Positions 1 through 7,750 of a stretch of DNA of 53,515 nucleotides are shown piece by piece (position 1 is the stretch's first letter; each line of letters begins with the position of its first letter). A program made the translations under genes and the position numbers. The stretch is from the IMG/VR virus record IMGVR_UViG_3300036828_000767, positions 1 through 53,515 of that record; one strand, 5' to 3'. Source of the stretch: a virus. The notes beneath the pieces are model-generated. The model saw only the letters and a program-made list of their open reading frames with translations. It was not told the DNA's origin and searched no databases.

Positions 1-265
1 CCTGAAAAGTGGGATTGGAAGTGGTGCCGTTTCCGCCGAGGAACGTTCCCGTGGCGCCGGGTGCCAGCGAAGCCGCGGTCCGCAAAGCAGCAACAGCCGT
101 CACGTTGCTGGCGTTGTTAGCCGGGTCGGCGTGGGTGCCGCCACCAGCGAACTGTGTCAGCAACGCCACAATCAGCCCGAGCATGTCCGCCACGCTGTTC
201 ATGTCACCAGGCGGGTCGGCGGTGCCTACTGACCTGGTGTCCGGCGGAATCGAGTACGTCGGAAT
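1..265 (-). CDS. Tail fibre/baseplate-type protein, N-terminal part (runs off the left edge)
   Basis: The reading frame is open from 265 to the window edge and reads like the N-terminus of a phage tail protein: a Pro-rich start (IPTYSIPPDTRSVGTADPPG), a helix with MNSVADMLGLIVALL, then a Gly/Thr/Asn-rich stretch. The frame has a TGA just upstream and no ATG, GTG or TTG before the ATG at 202. A strong AGGAGG (274-279) lies 8 bases before an ATT codon at 265, so I chose ATT as the start, with the ATG at 202 as the alternative. It follows the big fibre gene in the same direction, but an HNH gene on the other strand lies between them. The exact function is not recognisable. Confidence 0.6.
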   Translation of the reverse strand, partial: MPTYSIPPDTRSVGTADPPGDMNSVADMLGLIVALLTQFAGGGTHADPANNASNVTAVAALRTAASLAPGATGTFLGGNGTTSNPTFQ

Positions 266-283
266 AGCTCAGCCCTCCTGTGG

Positions 284-295
284 TAGACTGTAATC
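284..295 (+). promoter_or_regulatory. Extended -10 promoter for the leaderless HNH gene at 296
   Basis: TGG-TAGACT (hexamer 284-289) is followed by 6 bases and then the ATG at 296. There is no ribosome-binding site, so the mRNA would start at the start codon. Confidence 0.5.
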
Positions 296-820
296 ATGGC
301 CGAAAGCTGGCTGCCCATTCTTGGACACGAAGGACGCTACGAAGTTAGCGATCAGGGTCGGGTACAAAGCCTGCGGCACAAGTGGGGACCGAGACAGCAA
401 CCGTATTTGCTGAAGCCTCGCCTTGGCGACGACGGCAAGTACCGTGTGAACCTTTCTAGTGGCACATCGCCCCGGACCCGTGAAACGCGGCTGGTACATC
501 ACCTCGTGCTGGAAACGTTCATTGGCCCGCGTCCTGACGGGCAAGAAGCCAGACACGGCCCCGGCGGGGGGCAGGATAACCGTCTGGTGAACCTGCGCTG
601 GGGCACGAGAGAAGAAAACCAGATGGACAGGTTGCGTGACGGAACTAGCAACCGAGGCGAACGGCACGGCATGTCCAAACTTACCGTTACGGACGTACGA
701 GCTATCCGTTACCGCCATGTTGGAGGTGAATCGCAACGAGCACTTGCTCGCCGGTTCAACGTGGCACCCGAGACTGTGCGCTCCATAATCAGAGGACGTA
801 CGTGGGCACACATCCCTTGA
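296..820 (+). CDS. NUMOD4-HNH homing endonuclease
   Basis: A 174-residue free-standing homing-endonuclease-type protein. The N-terminal 30 residues (SWLPILGHEGRYEVSDQGRV) match the NUMOD4 DNA-binding motif; the middle (HHLVLETFIG, RHGPGGGQDNRLVNLRWGT, REEN) is the HNH nuclease; the last 50 residues (KLTVTDVRAIRYRH ... VRSIIRGRTW) form a helix-turn-helix. It is transcribed against the surrounding tail genes and lies exactly between two of them. It is clearly related to the HNH protein at 46157-46690, with the same domain order and a matching C-terminus. Such genes normally act for their own spread; a role in the phage cycle is not needed. Confidence 0.88.
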   Translation: MAESWLPILGHEGRYEVSDQGRVQSLRHKWGPRQQPYLLKPRLGDDGKYRVNLSSGTSPRTRETRLVHHLVLETFIGPRPDGQEARHGPGGGQDNRLVNLRWGTREENQMDRLRDGTSNRGERHGMSKLTVTDVRAIRYRHVGGESQRALARRFNVAPETVRSIIRGRTWAHIP

Positions 821-847
821 TCGTTGGTAAGTCGGCACTTGGCCTCC

Positions 848-3800
848 CTATCCGGTGACTTGAACTGTGAACGGGAAATGCCCAGCAGCCTGCAAAGTGC
901 CGGAAACGACACCGTCGCTGCTAAGCGTAAGCCCCGGCGGGAGGGTGCCTGAGATAACCACCCACGTGTAAACACCGCCGCCGCCGACCGCTGTGAACTG
1001 CGCACTGTACGACTGCCCGAGCGTTCCAGGCGGCAGCGAGGTGGTGACAATTTCCAGCGCGCCTGACACCACCGAGATGGACAAAGCGGCGCTGGCCTGC
1101 ACGCTGAGATGGTCGGTGACAGTGGCCGTGAAGGTGAACACGCCTGCGAGCAGCGGCGTCCCGGAGATGTGCCCGTCGCTGCCGAGCGACAACCCCGGCG
1201 GCACCGCACCGGCGGTGACCGCCCACGTGTACGGCGACGCGCCGCCGGTCACGCCGAGGAACTGTGAGTAGCCCGCACCGACAGCGCCGTTCAGCAGGGT
1301 GACCGTGGTGATAGTGAGCCCGGCGGCGATGTTGATTGAGAACGTGCTGGTGGCGGTTTGCGCAGCGGAGTCGGTGACAGTGACGGTGAAACTGAACGGC
1401 CCCGGCACGGTGGGGGTGCCGGTGATCTGCCCGCCGGCGGACAACGACAAGCCGTCTGGGAGCGCGCCGCCGGTGACCGCCCATGCGTACGGGGTCGCAC
1501 CGCCGGACGCCGAAATGGTCGCGGTGGGGTATGCAGCGCCGAGGGTGCCGTCCGGCAGCGACGACGTCGTGATGTTCACCGGCGTCGCTGCTGTCGCGGC
1601 GTAGGTCGCAACGGCGGCGGCCCACGCGACCATCGTCCCGCCGGAACCGGGGACGATGGTGCCGGTTACCGAAGTAGGCCCGGCGGCGATGTTCGTCTGG
1701 TAGTAGGTGGCGAAGTTCAGCGTCGAGTTGTTCACCGAGCCGTCAATGTTCCACCCAGCAGGTGTTGTCCACGACTGCCCGCTGCCGGAAACCGACCAGT
1801 TCGCCGCGTAGTCCACCATGGCAAGGCCGCCGGTGAAGTTGTTCGCCGCCGAAGCGGCAACAGGAAGCGTCGTCACGGACGCTTGCGCGCCTGCGCCGCC
1901 GGTCTGGTCGAGGAACTGCACGGTCCCGGTCGGTGTGGAGTACTCGAACAGTTTGCCTTTGAAGATGAACCCGGCGGTGCTGTTGAAAACCACCGGGTTC
2001 GCGGGCACAACAGTCCCGGAAATGAGCAGCGGCGCCTGCGTCCGCGACGGCAACGCGGACTGCCGGCCGCTGCTGGTGTATCCGGTGCCGGAGCTGCCGA
2101 ACTTCACCGGCGACCTGTCACCAATGTTCGGCCTGATGAAGTTTTGCGCGATACCCGGCCCGGCGATGCCACCTGGGTTGTTGAAGTAATGCCAAATCTG
2201 CACCCGTGCCGTGCCGGAACCCGCTTGTGCGGGGAAGTCAACGGCGAGCTGCCAGTTCGGGTCAGCGGGTGTCACCACGGCGGACCCGTCGGTGAGTTCG
2301 AGCCGCGCCGACAGCATCGTCCCCCGTGTGGATGCGGCGCCGCCGGTCTGGTTGAACCAGACAAGCAACTGCCCAGCGGCACCGGTGGTGTTGGCGGACT
2401 GCTGAACTTCGGTGAACGGCGCTGACACCCCAGGCGGGGCACCCCCGGAGGCGGGGAAACCTTGCGTGACCACGTTCGAACCGGAAACGTAGATTCGTGC
2501 CGCGCCCGCGGCGGGTTCCACCGGGCCGACGGTGATGAACTCCGGGTTGCAGTTACACCTGGCGAATGACCCGTCGCCGCCGGTGATGTCAGTCCACGTG
2601 ACACCGTCGTCGCCGGTGGACCACAGACCCGATCCGAGGCCGTCGTCTTGCGCCGCAAGAATAATGTTCCCCAGGCCGTCGGTTCCCAAAGGTCCCGCGC
2701 TGGTCACCTGCGGCGGGTTCGCCACATGCCCCTGCCCGGTGACACCACCACCGGCGACGGTGCCGGTGTTCGCACCGGCCAACTGGTACAGGTTCCCCGC
2801 GGCGGACACCCATAGCCTTCCCGGCCGGGTGACGTCGTAGGCCACGGTGCCTGACAGGTGGTCGTTGGTGGTTTTGTTCCACATCAGCACCCACGTCTGC
2901 CCGTAGTCGTTGCTGCGGTAAATGCCGTTTTTCCGGTCGAAAACGAAACATAGCCCGTTGCCGTAGTAGGTGACCGGGACCTGGTTCCCTGCACTGCCTG
3001 AGGCGGCGATGGTCGCGTTCACCGGCGCGGTTCCCCACGTGGTCCCGTTCCACCGCCACAAACCGCTGCCCCACACCGCGGCGAGGAGAATCTTGTTGCC
3101 GCTGGGATGTTCAGTGAACGCCGCCGCGCCGATAGCGACCTTCCCGCCGGTGTGGACACCCAGGGCCATGGAGGTGAAGGCGTTCGGTGAGTTCCACGGG
3201 CGGGACCACATTTGCCCGCCGGAGTTGGTGTACTTCGCCCCTTGGGAGGAGTACACGGTGTTGCCGTCTTCGCTGAACGCCAGCGCCTGCCCTTCGGTGG
3301 AGCTGACCGGCGGGTTGTTGGTCAGCGTGGAAGCGTTCTCGGCGCCTGGGTTGGTGTCGTCGAACATGCACCAGTCGGAGTCGCCCCACACCACATGCCC
3401 AGCGTGGACCGGGTTCGCTGCGACCGGGTGGGCGAGGAACTGCGGCATCCCCGAGTTCGCCACCGTCCATGAGGTGGCGTTCCCGATGCTGCGGTAACCG
3501 CCGCCGGAACCGGCGCAGTAGAAGTTCGGCGCCGACGGGACTGTGGCGTCCACGGTGACCATGGGGCAGATGTAACCGCCGCCGCCGAGGTACTCATGCA
3601 ACCCGGCAGCGGGAAGCCACCACGTGTACGAACCGGTGGGCGTGGGGACGTTGGTGTGCTGCATCGTCCCGGTGAGGCTGGCGTAGGTGATCGAACCGGT
3701 GCCGGCGCCGGGGGCACCGGTCAGGGACATCAGCGTCGAAGCGACCGTGGTCGGGTTGGAGTCGCCGATGATCACCACGTGGTTGCCGCCGGGGGCGATG

Positions 3801-5884
3801 TACCCGTTGACGGTGGACCACCAGTTCTGCCCTGTCGTCCCGGTGGGCACCGATGAACCGTTCAGCACGGTGAAAACGGGGGTGGTGGACAGCGGGCCGT
3901 ACCTGTAGATTCCTTGGTTCGCCGCGGCGATATACAGGTAGTCGCCGATGCCGATGATGTCCTGCACGATCGCGGGACCGCCAGCGACCTGGGTGAAGTT
4001 CGGTGCGCCGGCGGCGTGCGCGTTGGCGCATTTCCACAGTCCCGCACCGGCGCCGGTGGAGTCGAAAAACCCGGCCCACAACGTGGTCGAGCTGGCCGGG
4101 TCGGGGACGACACAGTTGCAGAACCAGTTGTTGCCCGGTGCGACGGTAGCCATGGTGCACGCGATGGGGAAGTTGTCAGCGCCGGGCTGCCCGCCGCCGC
4201 TGGACAGCGCGGTGACAAGGTTCTGGAGGAGTGCCACCCGGTAGTCGGTGGTCTGGTTGTTTTTGAACGCCCATACGGCGGCGAACTTCCCGGACGTGAT
4301 ACTGCCACCGGCGGAACCTTCGATGGTGCTGAGGAAAACGACACCGTTCAGCGTGTTGGAGGTGACGCTGGCGTAGGAGAACGCTGCCACACCGGATGCG
4401 GTTTGGATGAAAATGTTTTCGCCGGCGCTGTTGAGCGCCGCCGCGCTGGCCACTGTGAGCGACCCGGGGCTGCCCACAGTCCAGCCGGTGTAGGTGGCGC
4501 TGGTGATGGTGGACCCGGTGGTTGTGGTGGTAGGCCCGCTCAGCGTGTTTATGTTGGGGTCGTTTTTGTTGCCGTTGTACCAGATGACATCAGAGTTGAC
4601 CTTGCCGGCGTTGAGCCGGTTCGTCATGGTGGTCTGGATGTACTGGATGTATGTGAGGAACTGGGCGCTGGTCACAGTGGCCGGGATGATCGCCGAGCCG
4701 ATTTCACCGAACCCGAATGGCAGGTTGTGGCTGTCGGCGAAGTTCCGCAACAGCCCGGTGGGGTCTTGGGTGCCTGTGCCCTGGCCGGGGGTGCCTGCGT
4801 TGTACTGGTTGGTGAAAATGCTGGCGTAGTAGTCGATGACGACTTCGTCGATGTTCGCGACGATGCCGTTCGCCCACGTCACCCACTGGGTGGGGGCGTG
4901 CCCGGCGGCGTCGTAAATAACTTTCGCGCCAAGCGCACGGATGGCTGGGGCGTACCAGTTGTGCGTGTTGTTGTAGGTGGTCTGGGTGAAACCCCAGGAG
5001 GCGTTCTGCGGTTCCTGGTAGATGACAACTTTCACCGGCACGCCGGGGTTCACGGCACCCTGCCAGAATGACACGCTGGCTTGCATCGAGGCCAGGTCGG
5101 CGTTCATCGCTGCCGCGTTCGCACCGGTGCCGGTGGTCCAGATGGTCGGCTGGTAGCACAGCCAGAATTCCACCCCAGCGGTCACCATCGACGACACGGT
5201 GGCGTTGGAACCATCAACCAGGGTGGTGGGGAAGCTGCCGAACTGGTAGTAAATCTTCTGCGCGCCGGGGGTTGCGGCGGACATCGTCTCCCCGGCGGCG
5301 GTGTCGAAGTTCTGCGCGGCAAGCAGGCGGGTCGTGCCGGTGGTGTACTGGCCGATGTTCGTGGAGGAACCGACCCGCCCGGAGGTGCCGCTGCCGCTGG
5401 CGTTAGCGGAACGGAGAATCCCCTGGTTGTACGTCCCGGCGAACAGGAACTGGGAATCGTGGTACAGCAGCCGTCCGGTGGTCCGCTGCCACCCGCTGTT
5501 CGTCTGGATGGCGTTGGTGACCTGGTTGCCTGAAAACTGCGGCTTCGTTGCCCGCATCGCCCAGCGGATGTTCCCGTCGGTGCCGATGGTCCCGGCGAGG
5601 ATGCCGCCGCTGCCAGCGTTCCCGTGTTCGCCGGTTGCCGCGTACACCACCTGCGGCGACGTTTCCGTGGTGGAGAAAATCAGCGAAGCGCATTGCCGCC
5701 AGTAGCTCGTCACGCCGATGCCGGTGTTCTGCACCGTCCACTTGTTTCCCAGCGTGCCGGTCGCGGTGGTGGTCATGTAGTAGCCCTGCGTGTCCGCGCC
5801 GCCGATGAGCATGGTCCCGTCCGGCGACAGGGCGTGCACGTTGCAGCAGCCACCGCCGTCCAGTCTGACCGGTGCGAAACTCAT
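848..5884 (-). CDS. Giant tail fibre: beta-propeller, glycosidase-like barrel and three Ig-like (He_PIG) domains
   Basis: A 1678-residue protein, probably the receptor-binding or depolymerase fibre. Residues 1-180 and about 560-1100 hold propeller/BNR-like blades (PDGTMLIGGADTQGYY; RSNDYGQTWVLMW; STGDDGVTWTDITGG), resembling GH74 or sialidase-type repeats. Between them, residues about 185-450 look like a clan-A glycosidase barrel: IYQEPQN with E291 as possible acid/base and GFGEIGS with E394 as possible nucleophile. The last 240 residues are three putative Ig domains of about 87 residues (1436, 1523, 1610 onwards), each with a PPGLSLSSDGxISGTP-type motif. It starts 4 bases after the preceding baseplate gene. 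Domain calls are from motifs only; enzymatic activity is inferred. Confidence 0.75.
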   Translation of the reverse strand: MSFAPVRLDGGGCCNVHALSPDGTMLIGGADTQGYYMTTTATGTLGNKWTVQNTGIGVTSYWRQCASLIFSTTETSPQVVYAATGEHGNAGSGGILAGTIGTDGNIRWAMRATKPQFSGNQVTNAIQTNSGWQRTTGRLLYHDSQFLFAGTYNQGILRSANASGSGTSGRVGSSTNIGQYTTGTTRLLAAQNFDTAAGETMSAATPGAQKIYYQFGSFPTTLVDGSNATVSSMVTAGVEFWLCYQPTIWTTGTGANAAAMNADLASMQASVSFWQGAVNPGVPVKVVIYQEPQNASWGFTQTTYNNTHNWYAPAIRALGAKVIYDAAGHAPTQWVTWANGIVANIDEVVIDYYASIFTNQYNAGTPGQGTGTQDPTGLLRNFADSHNLPFGFGEIGSAIIPATVTSAQFLTYIQYIQTTMTNRLNAGKVNSDVIWYNGNKNDPNINTLSGPTTTTTGSTITSATYTGWTVGSPGSLTVASAAALNSAGENIFIQTASGVAAFSYASVTSNTLNGVVFLSTIEGSAGGSITSGKFAAVWAFKNNQTTDYRVALLQNLVTALSSGGGQPGADNFPIACTMATVAPGNNWFCNCVVPDPASSTTLWAGFFDSTGAGAGLWKCANAHAAGAPNFTQVAGGPAIVQDIIGIGDYLYIAAANQGIYRYGPLSTTPVFTVLNGSSVPTGTTGQNWWSTVNGYIAPGGNHVVIIGDSNPTTVASTLMSLTGAPGAGTGSITYASLTGTMQHTNVPTPTGSYTWWLPAAGLHEYLGGGGYICPMVTVDATVPSAPNFYCAGSGGGYRSIGNATSWTVANSGMPQFLAHPVAANPVHAGHVVWGDSDWCMFDDTNPGAENASTLTNNPPVSSTEGQALAFSEDGNTVYSSQGAKYTNSGGQMWSRPWNSPNAFTSMALGVHTGGKVAIGAAAFTEHPSGNKILLAAVWGSGLWRWNGTTWGTAPVNATIAASGSAGNQVPVTYYGNGLCFVFDRKNGIYRSNDYGQTWVLMWNKTTNDHLSGTVAYDVTRPGRLWVSAAGNLYQLAGANTGTVAGGGVTGQGHVANPPQVTSAGPLGTDGLGNIILAAQDDGLGSGLWSTGDDGVTWTDITGGDGSFARCNCNPEFITVGPVEPAAGAARIYVSGSNVVTQGFPASGGAPPGVSAPFTEVQQSANTTGAAGQLLVWFNQTGGAASTRGTMLSARLELTDGSAVVTPADPNWQLAVDFPAQAGSGTARVQIWHYFNNPGGIAGPGIAQNFIRPNIGDRSPVKFGSSGTGYTSSGRQSALPSRTQAPLLISGTVVPANPVVFNSTAGFIFKGKLFEYSTPTGTVQFLDQTGGAGAQASVTTLPVAASAANNFTGGLAMVDYAANWSVSGSGQSWTTPAGWNIDGSVNNSTLNFATYYQTNIAAGPTSVTGTIVPGSGGTMVAWAAAVATYAATAATPVNITTSSLPDGTLGAAYPTATISASGGATPYAWAVTGGALPDGLSLSAGGQITGTPTVPGPFSFTVTVTDSAAQTATSTFSINIAAGLTITTVTLLNGAVGAGYSQFLGVTGGASPYTWAVTAGAVPPGLSLGSDGHISGTPLLAGVFTFTATVTDHLSVQASAALSISVVSGALEIVTTSLPPGTLGQSYSAQFTAVGGGGVYTWVVISGTLPPGLTLSSDGVVSGTLQAAGHFPFTVQVTG

Positions 5885-5887
5885 CGC

Positions 5888-6856
5888 CTACCCCAGCCTC
5901 GACACGCGCAGCCACGCCCCTGCTTCAATGGCGGTGCCGTTGGCGCTGTCACTGTTCTGCGCCCATTGCAGCACCGCGAACGCCGGGGCGGCGCCGGTGA
6001 TGATCGTTCCCGTGATGCCGATGCCTTGCAGGGTGCCGCCGCCGGCGGTAAGCCCGGTCGGCGTGTCCGTCACTGCGAACCCTGTGTTCAGGATAACCGC
6101 GCCACCTGCGGAGACGTGCGGCGCGGTGTAAAACATGGTGGTGCCGCCGGAGACCCGCCACGCCCAGGTGAAGTCACCTTCGGTTGGGCCGGGGCCGCCG
6201 GAACCTCCGGTGTACAGAAGGTTCCCCCACAGTGCGTACTTCGAGTTTGCCTGCAAGTTCAGCAACTGCAAATCGGGGTCGTCGATGAACGACGTGGCGT
6301 GCGTCCGCTGCGTGCGCGCCGTTTTGAACACGCTCACCGGGCCGATGCGCTGCCGGTAGTCGTTGATCATCGCGTTGGTGATCGACCCGGACCCGGACGG
6401 GATGTCGATGGTGGCCAGAGTGATACACGAGGGGTCCTCCGCCCGGAGGCCGCCGCCGATGTCGAGCAGCGGGACCAGGTTCCCCGTATAGCCCGGGTAG
6501 GAGCCGTTCAGCTTGTCTTGGACTTGGAGTTCGAGCCGGTGGTGGAACGTCCCGGAACCGGGCACCGTCCACCCGGTGACGTTAACCGTGCCGTCATTCC
6601 AGCACTGATAGGTGCCCTGGTTGGTGACGTCGTCGCCGACCACGTAGCCGAACCCTGACGCCACGTCCACGGACAGGTTCCCCGCGCCGTGCTGGGTGAC
6701 GGTCAAGTTGTTCGCGGTGAGGACGCCTTGTTCGCCGCCGACGCCGCTGGCCATGGAGAGCTGCGACCGCACGTACTGGCGGAATTCCTGCCCCGTGTAG
6801 GTGATCGCGGGGTCAGTGATCGCCGGCTGCATGAACGGAGGCGTATGAATAGTCAC
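5888..6856 (-). CDS. Minor tail / baseplate protein
   Basis: A 322-residue protein of the type found after the Dit gene in actinophages. The N-terminus (PAITDPAITYTGQEFRQYV) is followed by a beta-rich part with a YVVGDD...YQCWNDGTV segment, the Asn-Asp-Tyr-Arg motif INDYRQRIGP near residue 165, and a C-terminal Gly/Thr-rich beta domain that could carry a carbohydrate-binding fold. It lies between the Dit-like gene (10 bases) and the giant fibre gene (3 bases), so all three are surely one operon. A structural role at the tail tip is inferred from order; no enzyme motif is visible. Confidence 0.7.
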   Translation of the reverse strand: MTIHTPPFMQPAITDPAITYTGQEFRQYVRSQLSMASGVGGEQGVLTANNLTVTQHGAGNLSVDVASGFGYVVGDDVTNQGTYQCWNDGTVNVTGWTVPGSGTFHHRLELQVQDKLNGSYPGYTGNLVPLLDIGGGLRAEDPSCITLATIDIPSGSGSITNAMINDYRQRIGPVSVFKTARTQRTHATSFIDDPDLQLLNLQANSKYALWGNLLYTGGSGGPGPTEGDFTWAWRVSGGTTMFYTAPHVSAGGAVILNTGFAVTDTPTGLTAGGGTLQGIGITGTIITGAAPAFAVLQWAQNSDSANGTAIEAGAWLRVSRLG

Positions 6857-6865
6857 GGTGGGCTC

Positions 6866-7750
6866 CTATGCGGGCCAGGCGGCGCGGAAGGTGAGCTGAG
6901 CCTGCGAACCAGAATCAGCGGAAACCGGGTGGTAGCGGATGACGTTCAAGCCGGGTTGTATCTGCCACCATGTCGAGGAGGGAAAGTCGATGAACTGGGT
7001 GACCGGCACGGAAGTGTCACTGTTCAAATATGCCGTCTGTGTCTGCGAGTCCACCAGCACATAGTCGCCGAGGTTCAGCATCAGGTCGGTGGTGAAGTTC
7101 AGGCTGGTGCCTGTCGTGTCATTGGACAGTTGCGGGGCAACGCATGGTCCGTATAGCAGTGCTTGCCAGTCAGAAGTGGTGGAACCGGCGGAAGTCACCA
7201 TAGACGGCGCAGGTTCGCTGGACGCCGGGAACACGTACCCGGCGGGGGTGATAACAGCCCCGGTGGTGGGGTCGAATTCGAAGCCGGTGGTTGACAGGAT
7301 GATTGTCGGCAAGTTCGCGACGGTGAGTCCCACCGACTCCCACACCGCGTCCGGCGCCTGCCAGGAAACCTGCACAGGCCAGTTCGTCGGGTCACTGAAA
7401 GGCTTGGTGACGGAGTCGTACCGGAGGGTTATCTGCCGGTCGGTTGCGTACTGGTCGTTGCTGACAATCAGTACTGGCCGCAGCCCCGGGTCCAGCAGCG
7501 GGCCGAGGGAATCCATGAACAGCTCGGGGGTTTGCGTCAGGCCCGGGAACAGGATCATCGACAAGGACACCGCCGACGCGGACAGATACCGGGTCACGTC
7601 GTAGGAACCGCGAGCTGCGACGCGATCTTCGGTGACCGCCCTGGCGGGTGTGGCGACGTCGAGCACCTGCGCCGACACCCCGTCAGCGGGCATGAGCACC
7701 ACGGCGTATCCCGAACTGGGATCGGTGAGGGTGATCGCGGTGACGGTCAT
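6866..7750 (-). CDS. Distal tail (Dit-like) minor tail protein
   Basis: A 294-residue protein directly after the tape measure, overlapping its stop by 4 bases (ATGA). The pattern fits siphovirus Dit / phage tail component proteins: an N-terminal beta domain with ARAVTEDRVAARGSYDVTRYL, a mid part with DPTNWPVQVSWQAPDAVWES, and a C-terminal galectin-like half ending in IDFPSSTWWQIQPGLNVIRYHP, a signature often seen in these proteins. Dit forms the hub that joins tail tube and baseplate. The call rests on order and on these motifs. Confidence 0.8.
   Translation of the reverse strand: MTVTAITLTDPSSGYAVVLMPADGVSAQVLDVATPARAVTEDRVAARGSYDVTRYLSASAVSLSMILFPGLTQTPELFMDSLGPLLDPGLRPVLIVSNDQYATDRQITLRYDSVTKPFSDPTNWPVQVSWQAPDAVWESVGLTVANLPTIILSTTGFEFDPTTGAVITPAGYVFPASSEPAPSMVTSAGSTTSDWQALLYGPCVAPQLSNDTTGTSLNFTTDLMLNLGDYVLVDSQTQTAYLNSDTSVPVTQFIDFPSSTWWQIQPGLNVIRYHPVSADSGSQAQLTFRAAWPA

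Noticed and set aside
3914-5071. 385-codon plus-strand frame opposite the fibre gene
   Set aside because: Val/Gly/Arg low-complexity shadow of the fibre's Gly/Thr/Ala codons; no start signal, no domain.
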